This document shows, piece after piece, positions 38,501-49,700 of a stretch of 64,000 nucleotides of DNA. Origin of the DNA: Taeniopygia guttata (lineage: Eukaryota > Chordata > Aves > Passeriformes > Estrildidae). The stretch spans positions 9,898,001 to 9,962,000 of the forward strand of contig NC_133063.1 of NCBI RefSeq assembly GCF_048771995.1. The letters run 5' to 3'. Both the position numbers and the translations under genes were made by a program. The notes below the pieces were generated by a model. It saw nothing but the letters and a program-made list of their open reading frames with translations, searched no databases and was not told where the DNA came from. Within the stretch, counting starts at the first letter, position 1. Each line of letters starts with the position of its first letter.

Positions 38501-40411
38501 GAGGGAAGTTGGCTCCTGACAGCTGGCAGAAGCAGCAAGCAGAGACACAGCTCACCTGAAGGCAAAATCTATTGTGTGGGGCCGTTTAGGCGGTGTTTAG
38601 GTGGTGTTTATGTCCCAACTAACTCATGAGTTGCTCTGGAAATGTCTGAGGAGAAGCAGGGAACATTTCCCTGCCCAGCTCTGGTCAACTGGCTTCCCCT
38701 CAGGATTTCAGGCCTTGGAGAGCAGCCAATAGGAACTGCATTCCAGCCCTTCACAGACAGACCTTGTCTCTGCCATGCAGAGCTGCTCAGAATTCTTCTC
38801 AGCAAACTTGGGTCATGTCAAAGTTTAGGGTGTAGCTGCAGTAGTGACTGCAGCTACTTAGATAGGCCATGGAGAGGGGTAGGTCCCTGCAGGCAACAGT
38901 GGCTCCTCCATACCCCACAGGCCTGTGAACTGCGCCTTAGTACCTCTCCCTCTGCTGCCAGCAGGGAGCCCGCACAGACTCTGCACAAAGGGGCTGACTT
39001 TTGCACCAGTAGCACTAAAGGGCATTGTGCTACCGCTTATCTCACAGCACGGGAAGTTCAGAGACCCTGAGAGTGCCAGGAAAATGACGCCTGCATATGA
39101 AAGTTCAGATCCCATTTCCCACGCGTCAGTGGCTGAGCTGAAGAGCTAGGTCATGGCAGGACTCCAGCCCACATCAGCAATCTTTAGCCACCGAGGGCAA
39201 GTGCTGCCTGCTCAGAAACTTGCATGCAGCTCTGCACTGCACCACAGCTTTGCACTGAAGGAGCTATTTCAGCCTGCCTACAATCAGCATGCAGCCTCCT
39301 GTCTGCAGAGCTTGACTTTTATTAGTGAAAACCTCTTCAGTGGAAAAGGAGGAAACGGATGGAATCCTTTTGGAAGTGTTCCTGCACACATTGACTTTGG
39401 GGACTTTCTTTCGGCCTGCCAGGCTGCTGCTCTACTGCAACAGGCCAAGGCCACAGCTTTCTCCACAATCCTCAGACACCAGGAATGCCAAGGGTGCCCG
39501 TCCCACTCACCGAAGCGTGCACTTGACTCCTTCCTCCTCGGAGTCGACCTGCCGGGAAGAAGGGAAAATGAACCAGGGGCTGTTAGAAATCTCTCTGTGC
39601 TGAGGAGTCCCACAGAGCAAGTCCAGCCAAGCGGAGAGCGTTTTCCTTTCACAACATCCCTCTGGGAGCAACACTTCTTTAGCACAGCAAGCGAGACTGC
39701 AGGCCACTACCCTAGGCTGTGTCTACCTTTTGCTCAGCTTTGCCACTAAGGAACCAGAAACTTAGCCGAGAAGTTGCAAATTCTTCCTTAGCAGTCCCTG
39801 CCTGCATTCGAGCCTGTTGTCCAGCCTGCAGCTAAAGCAGCTGTTTTCTCCTCTCTTTCCTGGACTTGCTTTTTCTTTTTGTAAATTGCACGCAGCATGT
39901 CCCACGCGGTTGCTGTAAACAATTCCCCACCAAAGCTCCCACCAAACCCCTCTTAGCGCTTGCAGTTCTGTTGGGACACAGCACAGGCCCAGCTCCGGGC
40001 TTCAGGAGCACACACCAGCTGCTCGGCACTTTGCCCTTCAGCGCAAAGCCAATCCCTCTTGTAGCACACACTGGAGTTGCACTTAGACAGGCACATCCTT
40101 AAAGGATGGAATGCAGAAAAAATGCTGCTTTTCCTCAGTTCTGGAGAGAACCAAACCGTTTTTAGAAGGACGCCTGCAAATCTTGCCCAGTCTGCATTTG
40201 GAAGTTCCCACACCCTGCTAGGCCAGAGACAGCCCCTTTTTAGGTGAAGCTGTTGAAAGGAGCTTCACCAAACAGATGGCATCTTTATGCCATTTTTGTT
40301 TCAATGTGCTGCCCCAAGGAAAAACTTGGATTTACCAGTCAAACGACGAAAAGCTTTCTGAGGAGCCACCAATGAAAAGGCGCTGCTGACTGCTCTACGG
40401 ATTCGCTCCAT
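23594..40411 (-). CDS. Gene E: predicted CEP250-like coiled-coil / PAK-like kinase chimera, 19 exons, 709 aa
   Basis: Exons: 40411-40336, 39548-39511, 38455-38352, 37415-37277, 37114-36921, 35518-35391, 35192-35023, 34225-34154, 33828-33706, 33419-33294, 32717-32576, 30406-30343, 29525-29477, 28159-28050, 27282-27165, 26359-26260, 25831-25635, 25303-25169, 23638-23594. The sum is 2130 nt and all phases agree. Exons 1-2 ([10 protein letters not shown]...) match the short genes. Exons 3-10 are coiled coil; [27 protein letters not shown] and [10 protein letters not shown] resemble human CEP250 (C-Nap1, centriole linker). Exons 11-19 are the PAK kinase: [54 protein letters not shown]. The end ([14 protein letters not shown], stop) is shorter than in PAKs through a local frame change. 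One protein is inferred from phase and order; two separate transcripts are the alternative. A skipped exon at 32795-32845 would stop translation before the kinase. Confidence 0.7.
24590..25030 (+). mobile_element. CR1 LINE 3' end in gene E intron 18
   Basis: Clear CR1 3' UTR: caaaagagggccacagaaatg, then tttagcctggagaagagcaag, aaggggacaagggt, ctgcccagagagctgggag, ttggactagatgaca in order. It lies between the last kinase exon and the terminal exon. Confidence 0.9.
29010..29038. repeat. (TG)n microsatellite in a gene E intron
   Basis: Alternating TG with CG variants, upstream of the Gly-loop exon's neighbour intron. Confidence 0.8.
30407..32575. other. Long intron 11 of gene E
   Basis: 2.17 kb between the Ser-rich exon and the first kinase exon. 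32.15-32.5 kb aligns with intron 5 of the short genes (near 0.85-1.1 kb). The middle part (30.6-32.1 kb) shows no recognised repeat or exon. Confidence 0.5.
32795..32845 (-). other. Possible alternative or dying coiled-coil exon of gene E
   Basis: An AG acceptor (ctgcag) at 32848-32846 is followed by an open stretch reading [16 protein letters not shown] and then TAA. It is heptad-like, lies between the coiled-coil exon at 33294-33419 and exon 32576-32717, and has no good GT donor. Used as a last exon it would give a kinase-free coiled-coil protein; skipped, it allows the 709-aa chimera. The same place in the short genes holds a similar stretch (minus-strand LELEKLAAKAER followed by GTGAAG, near 1460-1500), so it was probably once a normal internal exon. 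An identical copy exists in the duplicate at 43129-43179. Confidence 0.45.
36150..36330 (+). mobile_element. CR1 LINE fragment in a gene E intron
   Basis: gggaccttgacaggttacag and aagtgggtggacaagtgggc match the CR1 region just upstream of the 3' UTR. Short and diverged. Confidence 0.55.
36349..36377. repeat. CTG microsatellite in a gene E intron
   Basis: About eight CTG units followed by a TTG, inside the intron between the exons at 36921-37114 and 35391-35518. It is unrelated in position to the intron-2 tract. Confidence 0.8.
37205..37217. repeat. Poly-G run in a gene E intron
   Basis: About 13 consecutive G between the exons at 36921-37114 and 37277-37415. It is a possible G-quadruplex or sequencing trouble spot. 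Confidence 0.7.
37880..38110 (-). mobile_element. CR1 LINE 3' end in a gene E intron
   Basis: Reverse-complement CR1 tail: cccaagatggtttaggctgg, cagagacccc, ctggccaggctgctcaag, then ggccttccaaatttcaaggg. It lies between two coiled-coil exons. Confidence 0.75.
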
Positions 40412-40473
40412 GGTTTGAGCAGTGCTGCTCACGTCCGTAGGCCAGGGGAACAAAAAACGGAAACAAACCCCCT

Positions 40474-40551
40474 CTTGCACAAGTCTCCAGACTGTGCAAG
40501 GAAAAAAAGGGGAGAAACAGGACACTTGCACAACTCCACAAACTGTGCAAG
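40474..40551. repeat. Two tandem perfect hairpins in the gene E leader
   Basis: CTTGCACA ... TGTGCAAG occurs twice (40474-40500 and 40525-40551). Each has perfect 8-bp arms and an 11-nt loop, with the two offset by 51 bp. They lie between the gene E promoter motifs and the start codon and are absent from the short genes. TTGCACAA resembles a C/EBP-type site; function is unknown. Confidence 0.6.
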
Positions 40552-40690
40552 AAACTACAGACACAAAAGGACACCTGCTGTAATCTGAGAACAGCACAGC
40601 TGAGGTGATCCTCCTGCAATGAGCGCGCCAAGAGCTGCTCTGGACGCTGAGGCCTTGCAGGCACCAGGAGAACCTCCTGCTGACAGCGCT

Positions 40691-40718
40691 GTTACCTGGC
40701 AACCCTCTGCTGACATCA
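40691..40718 (-). promoter_or_regulatory. Gene E promoter: perfect X-box and CRE-like pair
   Basis: GTTACCTGGCAAC (40691-40703) fits the RFX X-box form with inverted halves GTTACC/GGCAAC and a 1-nt spacer. TGACATCA follows at 40711-40718 and then ATAGCAGCC, which is also shared with the short genes. The pair lies about 280-310 bp before the ATG at 40411. It is the best preserved non-coding block between gene E and the short genes. Confidence 0.55.
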
Positions 40719-40924
40719 CAATAGCAGCCGTTCCGGGTTGCTCTGTGGATTCATGCATAGCAAACAAACCTTCTCTGCAGCTGACAGAAAAGAAAAGACT
40801 GGAAAGATCTCCTCTGCCCCAAAGCAGCACAAAAGCCCCTTGCAGTCCATAAGCCACAGCTTGTTATTTCTATGTTTTTCCCCCCCTCCACGCAGCCCCC
40901 TGAATGAATCCGACTAGCTCAGAG

Positions 40925-41217
40925 ATATGGGGCTGTGAGGGGAGGAAATAGCATGAGAGGGAAAAGTATTCAAAAGAGGCTCCTTACCCAGGGTGTTGGA
41001 ACAGCTCTCTTTATTCTGTGGTGTCCATGGAGAGCAGGGCAAAAGAGGAAGAGCAGGAAGTTTCAGGGGTCTATATAGGTTTTGGACAGGGTGGGCACTC
41101 CTGGCTCCCCGCCAACCCCGTTGGGGCAGGGGGGAGGATTCAGGGGTTATCTTGATCAGAGCCACAGAGGCCCTAGGAAAGGGGGGACAAAAGGGTGTCC
41201 AGGAGCTCACCGTAACA
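40925..41217 (-). repeat. LTR of the class II ERV
   Basis: It begins on the minus strand at TGTTACGG directly after the polypurine tract, with a TATA-like CCTATATAGACC and an AATAAAGAG poly(A) signal. The left boundary is approximate. Confidence 0.6.
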
Positions 41218-43084
41218 CCTCCCCCTTATTTGTTAAACAAGGTTACAGGAATTCACTGGGCTCAATTCAACCCCAAGTATGGGTTTCCCACCACCCCATG
41301 TTGGTGGCGTGGTCAGGCCTCCTCAGGTTAGCCAACTCTATGTGGTTGACCTCTGAGGTAGAAGGTGTGAGGCCCTTGATAGCTTTGAAAATCAAGTGAC
41401 GCAGAATCCCGAACGCTAGGGTTACAAAGAACAGAATAACAAAGACTAACAAAATTGATCTAACTACAGATGTCCACCACCCCGTGAATCCCCATCCCTT
41501 GAACATTCTCTTCAGCATTTGCAGGATGACAACTTGCATGGGGTTCATCACAGGGTTGAGTGGAAGGTAGGTTTTCTCTAAAAGGGAAGAACAAACATTT
41601 TAAGAACATGTTAAAGCTTCTGTTTCTGCCGGAAGGAATTCCTGCCTAGGAACTTTCTTCTTCTCCCATCCGGCGGCGTCTTCTCTTTGAAGCATCAGAT
41701 ACTTGCTTCTTGTCCCCTTCTGTTTGACCTGGATTCTTGGGGACAAAAGGTTTCACCCACTTCTGGGGAATCCACCGAGGGCCTGAGGGAGTAGCTACAC
41801 ACGCATAGCCACGGCCCCAGGTTACAAGTTCATAGGGACCCTTGGTTTCCCAAGTTTCTGGATCCCTAATCAAGACCGGTGGATGCTGAGACAATTTAAA
41901 CTGCTTGCCACTGTTAAAGTGACGTACAACCGGTGGACTCATATTTTCAAATGAACAATTCAGAAAATTGATAGTAAACATAGCTTTACAGAGCTTCTCT
42001 CGTGGAGACATCCACGGAGCTGAGCTGTTTTGTTTTTTCAATACCTGCTTGAGCGTCTGGTGTGCACGCTCGACTACAGCTTGACCTGTGGGGGAGTGGG
42101 CAATGCCAGTCTTATGTTCCACTCCCCACTGCTGGAGAAATTCTAGGAACTCCTTGGATACATACGCTGGGCCATTATCTGTTTTGATCGTTTTTGGCAC
42201 CCCCAATACTGAAAATGCTTGCACTAGGTGTTGTTTGACATGTGCAGCCTTTTGTCCTATATGAGCAGAGGCATACACTGCACCTGAGAATGTGTCCACG
42301 CTTACATGAACTCATTCAAGGCGACCAAAACTCTGAATGTGTGTGATGTCTGTCTGCCATACCTCACAGCTGCTAAGGCCTCTGGGGTTTACCCCCATGC
42401 CCAGCGATGGCACGGCCTGGAGCTGACAATTAGGACAGTTGGTCACAATGGCTCGGGCCTGACTCCGTGTTAGCTGGAACTGTCCAATCAAACCTGGTAC
42501 GTTCTGGTGGTAATGCTCGTGACTCAGCTTTGCCTGTTGGAAAACATCAGGGAGACTTGCCTTTTCGACTGGTGCAGCGAAGGAGTCTGCTTTTCGGTTC
42601 TCCTCTGCAATCTCACCTGGCAAATCAGTGTGTGACCTCACATGCATCACAAAGAATGGATGTTCTCGGTGCGAGATTTAATAAATTAGCCTTGAGAGTA
42701 ACCTGAAGAGATGTTCATTTTCTATTTCTCTGAGCACAGCCTGCTCCGCCCTGGACACTATACCTGCCACATAGGCAGAGTCTGTCACCAAGTTGAACGG
42801 CTCGGAAAACCTCTCAAAAGCTCTCACCACTGCAGCCAGTTCAGCCACCTGGGGGGATCCCTCCACAAGCTCAGTATCAGCTTCCCAATGCTAAGTCTGT
42901 GGATTTCTCCAAGTCATCACCAACTTATGGGAAGCCCCAGAGGCATCAGTGAACACTGTGAGAGCCCTGAGCGCCCTCCGGCTCCTTTTCTCTTGAGGAA
43001 TCAGGTGGAATTCCTCATTGAACAACATGTGAGACGGGGCATGGACTGATATTTGTCCCCTATAGCTGTCCAGAGATAGCTGGA
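40925..43084 (-). mobile_element. Class II (ERV-K/beta-like) endogenous retrovirus, 3' portion, broken
   Basis: Parts in minus-strand order: RNase H (about 43.08-42.68 kb, with VFTDASG), integrase zinc-binding region and core (about 42.65-41.65 kb; HYHQNVPGL, CPNCQ, DTFSGAVYA, TDNGPAYVS), a transmembrane-envelope tail (about 41.55-41.27 kb), a polypurine tract near 41.23 kb and one LTR (about 41217 to 40.93 kb) with CTATATA and AATAAA. It is incomplete and broken in a few places. No second LTR is in the window. Long open stretches suggest it is not very old. It lies next to the gene E promoter and against the CEP250-like duplicate. Confidence 0.8.
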
Positions 43085-43087
43085 GAC

Positions 43088-45195
43088 TGGCACAGATGCC
43101 CCAGACAGAGCATTTCAAAGGCAAGCACTTAGGAACAGCACTGGGCCTGGGCTGCAAGCCGAGCTGTCAACTCTTCCACCTGCAGTCCAAGCCAAACAAG
43201 CAGTCTGAGACTACAGCTTGTCACAGTCAGCCATAGTGGAGACTGCGAAAGGGAAAGAACAACTTTACACTTCACTCCCTTCTGAGGACTGCATTCACCA
43301 TGGACAGGGACAACTTGCCCAGAATCTGCGTGGGTCACCACGCTCACCTGAACAGACCCCTCCAAAAACAAAGCCAGCACTAAGAGGCCAGCAGAAATAT
43401 ATTCCCAGGATTGCTGGCTCACCGGCCAAAGCACTAGCCCTGCTGCCCAGGGCAGCAGCTGAGATTCAGCAACCCACTAAGTGTCCTTCTGAGCAGCTGC
43501 CACGGAGAGCACAGAGCATGGCAGTCAGAGACATTGGTCCCATCCACCTGCTGCTCTGCAGGGGAAAGGCAACAAGGGCAGAGACCACTTGTTGCATGAC
43601 TGCACTGCTTCCTCCTCCTTCATTCACCTGCTTTCATCCAGCCAGCCTGTACTGCAGCAGGATCTTGTGCATCCTTTGCACTTCTTCTTTGTGCCTCTTC
43701 TCCATTGCCTCCATCTTCCTCTGAGCTTCCCGCAACTCTGCCTGCAGCTTGTCCTTGATATTCAGGAAGATAAGAGGAATCTTACTGGCATCCGCAATCT
43801 CGTTCAGGTTTCCTCTTTTGCACTCTCAAAAGCATTTGTGTTCAGCCCCTTCCTTCTGCTTCTCTACCCAGCTCTAACCCTGCCATCCTAGCTCTTCTTC
43901 CTGGTGCTCAGCGCTGCAGCCTGCCAGGCTCTGTGCTTCCAGTGCCTGCAATGGTCCTTGCCTCCCCTTTCCTCACGTCTCCAGTTCATGTCCCCATCAC
44001 TGCCCTTCCAAGCTCTTCTACCTGGCTAGTCAGGCTCACCTGTCCATTCTGCTGCTCCTTATTCAGCTCCTGCCTCAGCTGCTCTAGCTGCTGCTGCCTT
44101 TCATTTAGATCTCCCAGCAGCTGGCGCACCTTATCATCTAGAGCAGCCTTCTGGCTCTGGAGCTGCACAGAAACAAAGAGAAGACGGCTTTAAACGTCCC
44201 ACACACCACTTGTGTGGCAACCAAGACTGATGCGCTCATGCCTTCCAAAAGCAGTTTCTTCTCATTCCTGTATTTACCAAGGGCCAGCTAAGAGACAATC
44301 CCAGAGAGACAGACAGTGTCCAGAGAAGCTGTGCCCATAAGGGGCCCAGAGGAGTCCAAACCAACACACAAACTCTCTTTTCACACTCTGTGCCTCTTGA
44401 GTGTCTCTGCTTCTTTGCCCATCCAGGTTGCATGATGGCAATTTACTGCTTCATCTCAAGCAGCCTTTTCTCCTCTCCCCTCTGTACCTCTGCCACCAAG
44501 TTGATCCATTGCTCCAGCTTCTCCTGTGCCTTCAAACTCTGTTCTTCCAGCTTGCTTTCCTGATGAGTGGAAGAGACACGTCCAGATGAAGTCCCACCAA
44601 TGCTCCCCAAAGGAAAAACAGAAGCTTCATCCCTCCAACAACCCCCGCACCTGAAGAGGGCACACTAGTGGCTTTGTGCCCTCCAGCACCTGGGAGGAGC
44701 TCCAGCACGGCTAAGGAAAGGAGAGGTCACCTTCCTTCCCTGCTCTGATGGCTGCCTGTTTCCTGGGCCCCCCCCTTCAGGATTTCTGCCTGTTCTCAGA
44801 GGCTCTGTCCTCAGATTGCCCTGCCCTTTGGTCAAGGAAAAGCTGCAGATGGACTGCAGGATGAGGACGACAGCAGCACCTCGATGACCCAGTCACAAGA
44901 CAGGCCACCAGCTGAAGTACCAGCACCAGGAGGCCTGTTGCAACTGCTTCAGGCTCCAAGGGAAGACCTCTGTCCGCTGGGGAAGGACAGAAAGCAAGGA
45001 ACCCAGTTGCTGGGACTGCAGCTGGCAGCAAGGTCAGCAGCAGTCTGCTGCATGGCACCAGTCTGTGGGGAAAATGCTGCCCCTTCACTGCCATGCTTTG
45101 GTGGTAACCACCCAACCTCCTGGGGAACTTGGCTTATGGCCATGCTGAACCTGTGGCTGCATCTACTGTCCCAGCACTGTCCTCTGGGTCTTCAC
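43088..45195 (-). pseudogene. Recent duplicate of gene E coiled-coil exons (CEP250-like fragment)
   Basis: About 2.1 kb copied from 32754-34870, at an estimated 99% identity or more (about 15 differences seen by eye). It carries the exons at 44559-44488, 44162-44040 and 43753-43628 and the stop-containing stretch 43179-43129, all open. It has no first exon, promoter or kinase exons. It is joined on the left to a class II ERV remnant and on the right to an LTR-like segment of the PAK unit. It is probably a non-functional segmental duplicate, though read-through transcription is possible. Confidence 0.85.
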
Positions 45196-45665
45196 AGGCT
45201 TTATTGAGACTGTGAAGAGCCCAACTGCACCTGAACACAACCTGCTGACAAAAGCACCAGAGAGGTGCAAAGCACAAATTAAATACAGAGAAGGAGGAGA
45301 ACTGACTTGCCAATGAGAAAACAGTAAGGAGTGGCTCTTGTACAAACTGACAATGAGGGTATCCAACGAGGGAGGAAAGGGGAAGGGGCCCCAGGCCCTC
45401 ACCCAACCACCTGACGCTCTGGATGGAAGCTTCAAGATGTAAGGGAAGGCACACCGAGTGACGGACAAGGCATCTGGGAGGAGACAGGGGAATGTCTCTG
45501 TACTTAGAGGGTGATGGACACTTGAGGAGGGATGGGAAAACTAGGGATAAACCAAAGGGGCACAGAAGGGGTACAAGGGGATAAACCATTTTAAAATCGA
45601 AATACAATGAAAATACAATAAAGTATAAAAACACAACTCCACAATCGGGGACTGCTAATACAACA
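45196..45665 (-). mobile_element. LTR-like segment in unit C
   Basis: Same segment as at 5120-5595. It is cut at its AATAAA end, where it meets the CEP250-like duplicate. The family is unknown. Confidence 0.3.
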
Positions 45666-46684
45666 GGAAAGCAGGAGCAGGGTTGAGGCCTGTCACAAAG
45701 TGGGTTAGGGTAGAATCTGGGGAGGCATGGCCAGTGCCCTCATGGCAAGGGCACAGAAAAGAAGGGCAGATGGCAGATGGCTGGTGGCTGGCCTGTGCTC
45801 TTGAGCAGGTTCCATCTCCAGTCCTGTCCTTCTCAAGGATAGTGGGTACAGGGACGTGGCGGATGAATACGAAAACTGGGAAAGGAAGTCTGTTAAATAT
45901 TGTGCAACTAAAATTTAAATTTAAATGATCATCAAATATACTGTCAATTGCCACAAAACATCGCACAGTAAATGATTTTGAATCATCACTATATGATGAC
46001 TATATATCTATATATATAGATATCTATACCATATCTATATATTATATCTATATCTATATATTATATACTAATAATGTATCAAACGTACATTGAAACAAAA
46101 AACCGGAGTCCATGGGAGAGTTTAAAGTCTAGGGGACAAGATAAGGGAAAGGTTAAAATCTAAAGGACATTGCCCCAAGAAGTCCTCCAGCAGGCCCACA
46201 GGCCTCCACAGTGGCTCACGCAGCTCCAAACTGCACAAGTCTTCACTCCCACATGTTGGCCTTAGTTCCCGTGGCAGAACTTGCCTTCCCACGGGACGCT
46301 CACCTGTGCCCGAGCCTGTGGAGAAGCCCGGCTCCCTCCCCCTCTGCCCACAGCAGCACAGACACTCCCAACCTTTCCCAAGAGCTGCAACACAACCACA
46401 GCCACAGCAGCATGCCCTGCACTGCCACCACTGCTCTGCTCCATTTTGCCCCACTCTGCTCCTCTAGTCACTGCTGCCAGCCTGTCTCTCCACTAGAGGT
46501 TGTGGCCTGGAGGCACCAAGGTCAGAAGACCTTTGCCCACTTCCAGACCATGCCACAAACCCCAAAGATGGCTTTTCCCACATTTAAGAAACACCTGACC
46601 ATTCAGAAGCAAATTTAGAGCTTATGCACAGCATGAGAACAAAGGGAGGCTTCCAGCACAGTGAAGGTTTTATGTATTACCGTA

Positions 46685-46690
46685 TTTATT
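46685..46690 (-). terminator. Poly(A) signal of gene C
   Basis: Minus-strand AATAAA about 80 nt past the stop codon at 46771, in the same place as in gene 1. Confidence 0.7.
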
Positions 46691-46770
46691 TACACTATCA
46701 GTCTAAACAAACTAGAAACTACGAGCTATCAACTAGAAACTACAAAAAACACCAATGGCCTCTTGCAGGG

Positions 46771-49700
46771 CTAGTATCTCCTGTCGGCCATAAACTGCTG
46801 CGTCGCCATGATCAGAGGCGTCAGGCTGGAGGTCGGCTTGGCTGAGGTTACAAAAGGATGCTGCCCAAAGAGAAAAAGAAGAAATTAATTTCTACTGACC
46901 TCACAGGCTGAAACTGGCTTTCTCTGGCAAGCAGAAAGATACACAAAGGAGGGCATTCTGTGCACCTCTGTCTCCACATCCAGGACCATGCTACATGAGC
47001 CAAACATGGCTCCCAATCCCACAAATCCATTAACCCAGATGGCTTCAGCTGAATGAGATTTGGTCTAGGCGACCTGGAAAGGCTCCTTCCAACCCATACC
47101 AGGCCAGGGTTCTCCTCTGTTTTCCTTTGAAAAGCCCCCAGACTGGAGATTCTCAGCAGCAGGGCCCATCTGCCGCCTTGGACTTGAGCAGACGAGGAGC
47201 CCCTGGCAGCGGGCGGCCGGCGCACCCGGCAGCCGCTTTGCCTTTTACCTGCAGAAGTTCCTGGGCAGACCAGCGCCTGTCCTCGTCTGTCTCCAGGCAG
47301 CAGCAGAGAAAGTCTCGCAGCCAAGCCGACTGTTGCCTGGGCTTCTGCAGCTTCGGGGTGCCCCTGGTGCTTATCAGCTGCTGAACCTGGAGAAGAAGGA
47401 AATGCCACGCTCCACCTGTCTCCTTCACACGCCAAACTGCTCACACAGACCCCACTGGACAAGCTCCACTCCCCAGTGGCTCTTTACTCCCTGGCAGAGG
47501 GAGGGAGATACCTTTCCTACCCCTACTAAAAGAACCCAAAGCCAGAGGCAGCCGTAGCCAGTCCAACATGCAAAGGCTCTTGCCTTGACCCCTGATTTCA
47601 TTGGCTGATGGAATTAGGAGCAACTCCATCAGCAGCAGCACACTTTGCTTCTCTCAGCACTGACACCAGCTCTACAGGTGAGGTGGAAGACAGACTTTAA
47701 TCTAACTTTACTATTTCCAAGGATTCCTCCCATAAATTGCAGCTCACTGCTCCTTTAGGTAAAGCTGCTCACTGCTCTCTTAGGCAAAGCTTCCACCAAG
47801 GAAAAGGCATAGTGATTTTCTTGTGCTATTCATGATGAAATGCCAAGGGGATAATCTGGGCAAGAAGCATAAGAGACTATGCAGCCTGGCACCTATCATT
47901 GTCAGGTGTTAGCAAGCTTCCCAGGCAGCAGAATGGGAGTAGATTTAGTCAGAGTGACAGGAGCATCTGAGGGTAGTTGCAGCGTACCGTGCGGGAGGTG
48001 TTCATCAGGTAAGGAGGTGCTCCTTCCACCATCTCGATCCCCACAATGCCAAAGGACCAGATGTCCACTTTGGGGCCGTAGGGCTTCCCTGTGAAAATTT
48101 CTGGCGCCATCCAGTGAGTAGTCCCAACAGCTGAACTCCGTTTGCTCTGCTCAGCGGTGAGCTGAGCAGCAAGGCCAAAATCAGCTGAGGAGAAAAAACA
48201 CTCACATCAAGCCAGCTTGAAAAAGGAAAGCAAAGAAAAGAATTCCCCACTGAATCAATGTCTAAGAAGGCAGCGTGGAATCCAGCTGTACCAGGGGCAT
48301 GCTGCTATTCCTCGAGCCTGCAGCTGAGGAAATACGCAATTGGCCACTTTGCAAAAGCCCCCGACTTCAGGCAGTGGCTTTTAGTCCCCTGAAGCTATTA
48401 GACTGCTGCTGCCTTGCTGGGGAAGGGACACACACAAGCCAAAGGCACTCCTGACCCCTTCTGCCCAGCTACAGCTCCCTGCACCTTGTGGCTGTGCTCT
48501 GCGCTCGCAGCAGGGCAGCCTGCACTGCCACAGGCACCAGGGAAGCGGCAGCACCCAAAGGCAGCCCCACACCGCAGCCCACCACGGCTGAGCCTGGCCA
48601 GCAACACCCACCCAACTTGACAGAGCCGTCCAAGCCCAGGAGAATGTTGTGGCTTTTGATGTCTCGGTGGATCACTTGCTTGCAGTGAAGGAAATCCAGG
48701 CCTTGCAGGCACTGAGAGAGGAAAAAGAAACACGAGCCTGAGTGGATTGCGTCCCACAAGCAGGGCAGTGGCACACCTGCAAGACTGACTTCCTGGGGGT
48801 TGGTGAGCCACGGCAGGCCAGGCTGCTGGCAAAGGCAGCAGAGCTGGCTGCTCCAACACGAGGACAGCAGAGCTTTTCTAAGGGCGTGGCTGTTTGCTTT
48901 TGAAAGGGAAAGGGCAATTGTTGCTCTGGCCAGTGCCCTGCAAACACAGACTCAAGGTGCACTGCTGCAGTGCCTGTACTCTCTGCAGCCAGACAACAGT
49001 GTCTGCTTTTGCAAACACCACTTGGGGTGCAAGGCTCTCCTTTGAGGCTGAGCTCTGTGAGAGTCCTGTGAGGATCTCTTTGTCTTTGCCACTTGCTCAA
49101 CATGGTGCCACCAGCCACTTTGCTCTTGTGGGGAAGGAATGCAGCACACACAGGCTCCAGGCAAGGCTTTAGAGAGGCAAACACAAACACACTAGAAGAA
49201 GGGCAGGCACATTGGCAGGCACTTCATCTGCTCTTGCTACTGCCCGGCGTAAGAGAAAGGCAGAAAGGAAGCTTGGAAGGGGAAATCTCTCCTCTCCTTA
49301 TCACCCATTTGGAAGAGCCGTCCCAACCAAGCCATGGGAAGCACAAGCGCCATCCCTTACCTCCCGAGAGACAGCTGCTATCTCTCCTTCTGCCATATGA
49401 GTCTCCCTAATGACATCGTGTAAAGAACCTCCGTCCATGTATTCCATCACCAGCCAGAGTTCCTCATCCACCAGGTAGCTGAAAGGAGGAAACAACAGCC
49501 TGGAGATGAAGGTGTGCACTTACATGACCTGATGGACTCTTGCTCCTGTGTCTCTCTCAGAGGAAGACAGGAGGAATAATCATTCACAATGCTCTACAGG
49601 GCTTGAACTCTGCGCAGTCTAAAGGCTGCTTGGTATCCACACCAATGTAACAGGCCAAGGGAAATACAATCTACAGCGCTTTGTCAGCACTGGAGACCCG

